Shown one piece after another: positions 57,573-64,000 of a stretch of DNA of 64,000 nucleotides. The DNA comes from Lepidodermella squamata (Eukaryota > Gastrotricha), in NCBI GenBank assembly GCA_047495785.1, contig JBLDXI010000003.1, forward strand, positions 1,054,001 to 1,118,000, given 5' to 3'. Each line of letters starts with the position of its first letter. Positions within the stretch are counted from its first letter, which is position 1. A program made the translations under genes and the position numbers. Under the pieces are notes generated by a model. The model saw nothing but the letters and a program-made list of their open reading frames with translations, searched no databases and was not told the origin of the DNA.

Positions 57573-60038
57573 TTTTCAGTGAATTCTTTGAGATGTGATA
57601 TCCGTGTCTTTCGGCTAATAGAACGGTGCCTATGCTAAGCTTACCCTTTCAAAATATGAGAAATTTGATGACGGCTCTTCATCGTCTGCTTTTGCACAAT
57701 CACTTATGATATCAGCGTAAAATTCGATCAGACTTGGGAAATTTCTATTATTTAGGGAGAGGGGAGGGGGCAAATCAATTTTGTAGTCTGATCTCCAATT
57801 TAATTTTTCTTATGTAGCTTTTTTTCTTTTTTTGTGAATATTTTTCTTGAACTGGTTTTGCTAGAGCTGGTAGAGTTTTTTCAACAACCTCGAATTTTAC
57901 GCTGAAATCATCCTACGTCTAATTCGGTCCCAGTTCCAATTGAAGAGTTTACTAAGCAAACTGTTTGCTTGATATAATCTCGCATGTATAATTGGTGAAT
58001 ATTCGAATATTTTTTATCAAAATTGTATGGGGCTATTCCTGTAAACCTAATTCTAAAGAATATATATAAATTTCCATTCGAATTGATTTCTCAGTTCCGT
58101 TCTTGGCGGAATATCCTGTGATTTGCCTCGCGTTCTACTTCGTCTTCTCACCTTTGCGCCGTAGAGTTATTCGATTGTCTTTCGCTCTAGCACTCAACTA
58201 TATGCAATACACCGCGCGTAAAATTGGTCCATTTTTAAGGCGGCGCCGCGCTCAGCAAAACAAAAACAATAGCTATATAATGGTAGAATGTCCCTAGTGC
58301 GTACAAACAAGTTGTTGTCATTAATTAGCAATTCCACGCTCAATTAGCCGCGAAATCAGGCGATCGATTCTCTTTTTGTGCTGTATGCTAGCTTGTCACA
58401 GCGGTTTTAGGTATATGCATGACGGTGAGTGTGTGATGGCATGCGCGCTAAAGGTCATAAAAGTGTGATTCATCGCTACATTATAATTCGATTATGTGTG
58501 TGTGTACTCAACACACTTGATAGTATCTTCTTATTAGAATGCATTACCGGCGTTTGAGTCACGCGTCTCGCTCGAGTTGGCTTTCTCTCACCTGTGAAAT
58601 AGCGTTTTATTTATTCGAGCGGCTTTAGATCGTTTCGCTCAAGCTTAATCGCTCAAATTAATTAGAATCGGTCCTTTCTCACCTTTTTCTATTATTAATT
58701 ACTTTCAAGCATGCTTTTATACCTGGATTAGATTTTTCTAAACCCCCAACTCGGCTGGTCTTTCAATTCTTTGCACTCTTTCATAAGGAAATGGTTTTGA
58801 GGTTCCAAATCTCTGTGTTATATTTGAGCAGCTTCAAGAAATGCGCCATAAAATGAAATATTCTACTTAATTTAAATTTTGTTGAAATGATTAGCCGTAA
58901 AAAAATGTGGTATACAATTTGGCCTTTCTAGCAAATTTGAATTTATGAGGGATAGTTTCCATCATTTCAACAAAATTGGTCTTGCTGAGATTTCTGTTTT
59001 ATTATACACTTGTGATGGCTGTTAACGCATAATTTTTTCATTTACAAAATTGATGATTATTGCTATATATGTGTGATACCTGTTTTTGACCGACTTTTCG
59101 TGATTGTTCTATATTTGGAAAAATTGTGCGTTAACGGACTGGTATGACCGCATTCTATGTTGAGTTGTATGTGCCTAAATTTACCTGTTTTCGTGTGATT
59201 TTTCATTTCATGGCGGAAATATTTCTTGAAATTGCTTGAATTTTTGTGGTCCATGTTAATTTTATACAGAGGAAATATAAATTATTTTTATTGATCATGT
59301 GAGTGTTCCTTAAAGCCATTTCATACGTATATAATTTTCTGTAATTATATACTTATGCAATTAATTAATTAATTGTTGTGCTTTGGATTAATTGATGCTC
59401 AACGCTGAAATCTTAATTAATTTATCTACCTTAATGAGAACAAGTGAGATATATAATTATATCATAGCTATACCTGTATGGCTTATTGCAACTGTGTTTT
59501 TGCTAATTCGTACCTTCAGATATAACATGGATATGTCGATATTGACTCTGAAACTGGTTGATGAAGATAACGCCAAGGACAGCGCCTGATGCAAGCTATG
59601 ATTGGACTTCATTCATCTCGACTCGAAAGCTGAAAAAGACTATCCAACGTTTAACTGCCGATTGTTGTATAAAAAGTGATGATGAAAAGCGAAAGCTGAA
59701 TCGTCATTTTGCGAACTCTGATTTTCGAGACTGATGAAAATTATCAGAGAATTTTCACGCGATTGTTTATTTGAACGTTATTTCAAGTGCTATTCAACGT
59801 TTTTTGTCGCGTGTGTCGTTTCAACGTTATATATAACCCTCGAAAAATATTATCGTTGATGGAACACTTTTATGTATAAAAGTTGGAAAAAATACTTTGA
59901 AAAAATATTGGAAATATTCCAATTTCATCTGAAAAGTAAAAATTTTTTACCTTGAATTTAATTTTTTATCTATTTTTAGATTACTTTTATCTATGCACAA
60001 GTGATGATATTAAGGAGGAATTAAGCAAGGGAGATTAT
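57573..60038. other. 2.5-kb region without a supported gene
   Basis: Between RBM33 and calpain-15, both plus strand. Two short ORFs were weighed: 58103-58297, with a possible membrane segment, after a TTTCTCAG site; and a 64-codon ORF from 59395, with one hydrophobic stretch. Neither has a second line of support. A TG microsatellite lies at about 58495. A TTTTTAG acceptor at 59979 begins the likely 5' UTR exon of the calpain gene. Confidence 0.5.
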
Positions 60039-63000
60039 ATGGCAACACCTGGTTTTACTCAGTGGGCGTGCGGGACGTGCACGTTTCACAATTCGAGATT
60101 GGCTACGAAATGCGAAATGTGCAATGAACCACGCGGTAAAAAGACTTCCAGCGATCGAACGATCTCTTCCAAGCTCAATGGTGAGTTTTTTTCGATTTTC
60201 TCGATTTTTCAATGATAAATATCGATTTTTGACTTGGATTTTAATTAGTTCAGTTAGACCGGGATCTAATGCGGAGTCAAATTTTAATTCAATTTTCTTG
60301 AATTTTTGAAATATTTTGAATTTTTCCTTTGAAATTCTAGGACATTGCAATAAAATCGGGCTCAATTTTAAGTATTAGTGCATTAAATTTTGAGAAAATC
60401 TATTTTTATTCAATAAAACACTTCTCAAATAATTGTAAAATGTTTTTTTTTAGAAATCGGTCAATCAGTGGGAGATTTTATTGACAAAGTTGCGTCGAAA
60501 ATGCAGAAAGAATCTGATCGTGAAAATAACAGCCAGAATATCAATAGCAAGCATCACCCGGTGAAATCTAGTGCCAGTTCGTCGCAGCTCAGTCGACAAG
60601 CAGAGGTTTGGACGTGCCCGAGTTGCACGTACAGCCAGAACCCGATGTGGTCTCGAACTTGCGACTCGTGCCGCTACGACCCAGCTGATGTTTACGGTAT
60701 GTTTTCATACTAACAAGTATTTTTAGTTCACCGGAGTTCAAAAAGCCTTCTTTCGGAACAATTATCTCGAAAAATGATTCTATTTTTTCTCAATACTTGA
60801 GCGTTTATTGAGAATTGAGAATTGAAAATTCGGAATCTGAGGGAGAAAACTCAACTGCCAATTTGGTGATTCGGCTGAATTTTCGGGATTTTTTGTTCTC
60901 GTTGTAAGGTGTAGGGTGTAGTTAAAAACTTGACTGGCAATTCCAATACCGGAGACCATGAAACTCAAGTTCGAGACTGGTGGTGGTGTTGGATTATGTC
61001 GCATATTCTAATTCCGCCCTATTCTAAACAGTTAGCCTCTCTCGTGGCCCTGCAGGTTGAATGCATTAAAGCGTAGATTCTCGAATTTGATATACCCACC
61101 CATGGTATGTGTATTGCGATTAAATGGTATGCTATTGGCGTGGCGCATGTCTAGTGTTACCAATTCGAACATAGACTTGCTTTTTCGGGCGTTTTCATTC
61201 TTTGGGCCATGACGTTTTGAATATTTCTCTCGAAAAAAGTTGGTAGCGTAGAAAGTTTTTGCGAAAGTTCGTGAGAATCGACGATTACTCGGGGTTTCAC
61301 TGTGATTTTGCTTTTGGCGACTGACAAATCCTGTGCTGATAAATGCTGATGCAATTTCCACTTAATTCGAAATCGAATAAATCAATAGCGAAATCGCATC
61401 GAGAATTGATCAATCAATAGAGGACATCATTATAAATATTTGTGGTTAACGTTATTTTGATTCTGTTATTCAACTTGTTTTCTATTTCTTCCATTTTCTT
61501 CCTTATTTTAGAGCCGCAACTCGGTCCTCCTCAGGTTGTGCCTGCGCCTACTCCACCCCCCGCGCCTATGCGGAAATCAGTATCTCGCCCGTCAAATCTA
61601 GCCTCAACCTCCGTGAATCTCCCGAGTGAGCCGCTCGTGAAGAAAGAACCGCTCGACTCGCCAACTATCGACTCAACTTCGTATTTAATCGAAGACTACG
61701 ATTCGCAATTACACGCAGCCTTAGACGACTGGCAGTCGATAGTCACAGTGAACGCGTTGCAACGGAAGCGTTACAGCGACCCGAGTTTTCCGCCAACCCT
61801 CGACTCCATTCTGTACGACCCGAAAAGACCGGTTTCCGAGAGCGAACTGCTCGACCGTGGCCAAAGCAATATCAATTTCGACATTTCCCGCATCAAATGG
61901 ATCCGGCCGTATGACGGGCGCGACTTCAGCAGCGATTCGGCGTGGACTGTTTTCCGATCTCCGATGCCGAGTGACATTCACCAGGGTGTGTTGGGCGACT
62001 GCTGGCTGGTCTCAGCGCTGTCTCTCATCGCTTGTGAACCGTTGTTGCTGCATAAAATTTTCATTACGCCCGATTTTCAAGTCACTGGTGCCTATGCGCT
62101 GCGGCTATGCATCGACGGCCGATGGCGCGTCATCATTATAGGTGAGCCATATTTGGGTACCCCGAATCATTTGGATTTTGCGCCAAATTAACACCAAATA
62201 CCTTGAAAAAAATGAATATTTTGTTATCTTTATACCGCTCGATATATCGCCATTTTCCAACTTTTTATTACTTTTTCTGTGCTCCCGCGCACTCACACAT
62301 CAAACTTCGAGAGTAAATGTCGTAATTTAGGTCAATTTTTTAAGAATTCTCAAATGATCATGAAAAAAAATTAGTCTTTCCGCCTGCTCGGGATCCAACC
62401 TGCTTCGTTTTTCGGTAATAATGTTCCCAGACAGAGCTTTTCGCTTGTAACGCTGCCGTTCGGCGCACCCAGATATTTTCGGGCCACCTTACTTATGTTC
62501 TCGTAACGTTGTTCGTTAAACTTCCATTTATCATTTATTTAATTGCCCAGACGACCGAATTGATTTAATTCAATTTTCCCATTTCCTTCTAGACGATGTT
62601 TTGCCGTGCTATGGCAGCCAAGGCCGTTTGCTGTTCTCGAAAGCGACCCGAAACCAACTCTGGGTACCTCTCATCGAAAAAGCAATGGCAAAATCCTACG
62701 GCTGTTACGAATCTCTCGCAGGCGGGCATACGTACGAAGGGCTGAGCGCGTTAACCGGCGAAGCGGTCGAAACTTTCATTCTACCCGAACCGGACGGCGG
62801 CGACTCGAAAGAATCGCACGACCCTGAAGATATTTGGATTAAACTCGTCTCTTACCTCGAAGCTCGTTATCTGATAGGTGCAAGTTGCGGCAGACGGTCG
62901 ACCTCGGAAGAAATTTACAACTCAGTCGGGCTGATAAACAACCACGCCTATGCAATTCTAGCCGTTCACTCCTCGATAAATCCAGTTGATGGCACGCCGT

Positions 63001-64000
63001 TGCGGCTAGTTAAACTACGCAATCCCTGGGGTACGTCAGACTGGAAGGGCGACTGGTGCGATGCGTCGCCACTATGGAAAACCAACTGCCCAAATGACGT
63101 CAAAAACCAACTGGCGCCTTACGGCCAACCCGAGGGCGTATTCTGGATGTCATACCGCGATTTTCTGTTCTATTTCGAGAATGTCGATGTCTGCAAGGTT
63201 CGGCCTGATTGGCGCGAGTACCGCATTTCAGCCGCGTTCCTCCGCCCCCCGTCCGAGTCGGTTGTAGTCGCACTGATTACAGTGGTTGAGACTACGCAGA
63301 TCGAACTGATGCTGCACCAGCACGGCCTGAGGCAAAAGTCGAAATTGAACCGTAGCCCCGTGGATTTGTTCGTTTTGCTATGCTCAGTCCGCCGTGTCGG
63401 GTCGCTGATGCTGCCGGATCGTATTATCGGCACGTCTGGGGCGAGGCGGTTGGATGCGTTTTCGCAGGCTGGCGAGTTCCTCGTGCAGCCGGGGGAGTAT
63501 GCGGTTGTGGTTTTCAGCGCCCATGCTGCGTGTCTGCCGGACTGTGTCAATCGGCTGTACACGTTGTCGGTGCATAGTGCTAAGCCGTTGGTTGTCGACC
63601 CTATCGTTCTGCCGCGCGTCTTCCTCGTCGATGCTATGATCAGCTATGTGCGCAATTTTGGCAAAAAGTATTACGGACCGGGCGATATTGTCGTATCCTA
63701 TGGTGAGTTTTTCTTTTTTTTCCCGAATTTTCCGGCAATGAATACTCTTCTATTCTTTTCCAGTAACATCGCATTTCAGCGGTCTAGCTCTGCTCGTTGA
63801 TAATGGATCTTCTCAGTGGCAAGTCAAGGTCGATTGCGACTGTGAAGGCTCAGAAAACGTTGTTTCAAGCCGGTACACGCTGAAGTCGGTCGATCACATA
63901 CCGCCTGGCCACTGCCAGCTTGTTCAACTGTTAGTTCAACAACCGCTCTTCACATAATTTGTAGGATTTTACGATGTTTTTCTTTAGATTGACGCCTCTT
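60039..64000 (+). CDS. CAPN15: Calpain-15 / small optic lobes (SOL) protease, partial (3' end off window)
   Basis: Atypical cysteine protease with RanBP2-type zinc fingers. Exons 60039-60180, 60454-60696, 61512-62141, 62593-63702, 63764-63929 and 63988 onward, phases consistent. Two zinc fingers are visible: QWACGTCTFHNSRLATKCEM at the N-terminus and VWTCPSCTYSQNPMWSRTCD at about residue 105. A Pro/Ser linker follows, then the calpain core. The catalytic Cys is in QGVLGDCWLVSALS, the His in GLINNHAYAILAV and the Asn in KLRNPWGTSDWKGDW, so it is an active-type enzyme. Downstream is the calpain-15-specific C-terminal region including DHIPPGHCQLVQLL. There are no EF hands or C2 domain. Fly SOL and human CAPN15 have five or six zinc fingers, so this form is reduced. 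The acceptor at 59979 lies 59 nt upstream of the start. Confidence 0.93.

Noticed and set aside
58103-58297. Possible exon with a membrane-like segment after TTTCTCAG
   Set aside because: No donor exon or start found, and the RBM33 frame already ends upstream. Not enough support for a gene.
59395-59589. 64-codon ORF with one hydrophobic stretch
   Set aside because: AT-rich context, no homologue recognised, no promoter or splice evidence. Consistent with chance.
1-64000. tRNA, rRNA, CRISPR and prokaryotic operon features
   Set aside because: None recognised on reading. The window is eukaryotic, and a covariance-model scan would be needed to exclude small RNA genes in the spacers.

Overview
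This window is nuclear DNA from a small-genome invertebrate animal. The genes are dense and intron-rich, introns are mostly 50-250 bp with GT...TTTTCAG/TTTTAG borders, and the spacers are AT-rich. Recognisable animal genes include POMGNT1-like, SPO11, INIP, CNEP1R1, SLC35B3, RBM33, calpain-15 and ATP synthase delta. A CCDC78 family gene (deuterosome / multiciliated-cell factor) and a possible IQANK1-like gene suggest an animal with motile cilia (a flatworm-, rotifer- or gastrotrich-like lineage rather than an arthropod), but I cannot name the taxon. Several genes have a splice acceptor within 0-60 nt of the start codon close behind a same-strand gene, which suggests spliced-leader trans-splicing and possible operons. 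That is inference.

Layout. 1-2.85 kb: 5' exons of an IQ-motif + ankyrin gene (minus), whose large intron holds a dead LINE reverse-transcriptase fragment and a foldback element with perfect 95-bp arms. 3.8-5.8 kb: S-formylglutathione hydrolase. 6.8-11.5 kb: POMGNT1-like glycosyltransferase with a duplicated ILEI/FAM3-type stem and altered catalytic motifs. 12-12.7 kb: small unknown membrane protein. 13.1-14.5 kb: ATP synthase delta subunit. 15.5-22.2 kb: five intact regucalcin/SMP-30 genes in tandem plus one orphan first exon, all minus. 22.2-25.1 kb: no gene recognised. 25.1-29.5 kb: plus-strand run CNEP1R1, SLC35B3 (PAPS transporter), INIP (SOSS-C), SPO11. 30.6-34.2 kb: secreted ankyrin-repeat protein, HLS1-like GNAT acetyltransferase, and a small secreted basic Ser/Gly/Lys-rich protein. 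34.4-39.7 kb (minus): unknown coiled-coil protein, CCDC78 with a degenerate kinesin-like head, and a truncated tandem CCDC78 copy. 40.3-45.4 kb: tail-anchored golgin-type coiled coil. 45.9-53.7 kb: NIPA-family magnesium transporter. One of its introns carries two tandem minus-strand genes for small secreted cationic peptides, and another carries two unclassified ORFs. 54.3-57.6 kb: RBM33 homologue. 60.0-64.0 kb: calpain-15/SOL, cut by the window edge.

Functional themes: one-carbon/lactone detoxification (ESD, regucalcins), secretory pathway and glycosylation (POMGNT1-like, SLC35B3, golgin), DNA breaks and repair (SPO11, INIP), cilia/centrioles (CCDC78 pair, perhaps IQANK1-like), and lineage-specific secreted proteins (33.7 kb, 49 kb, 50 kb, ankyrin). 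Most proteins were identified by reading exon translations against remembered family sequences. No database search was run. Exon borders were placed by GT/AG and reading-frame continuity, and checked by codon phase in most genes.
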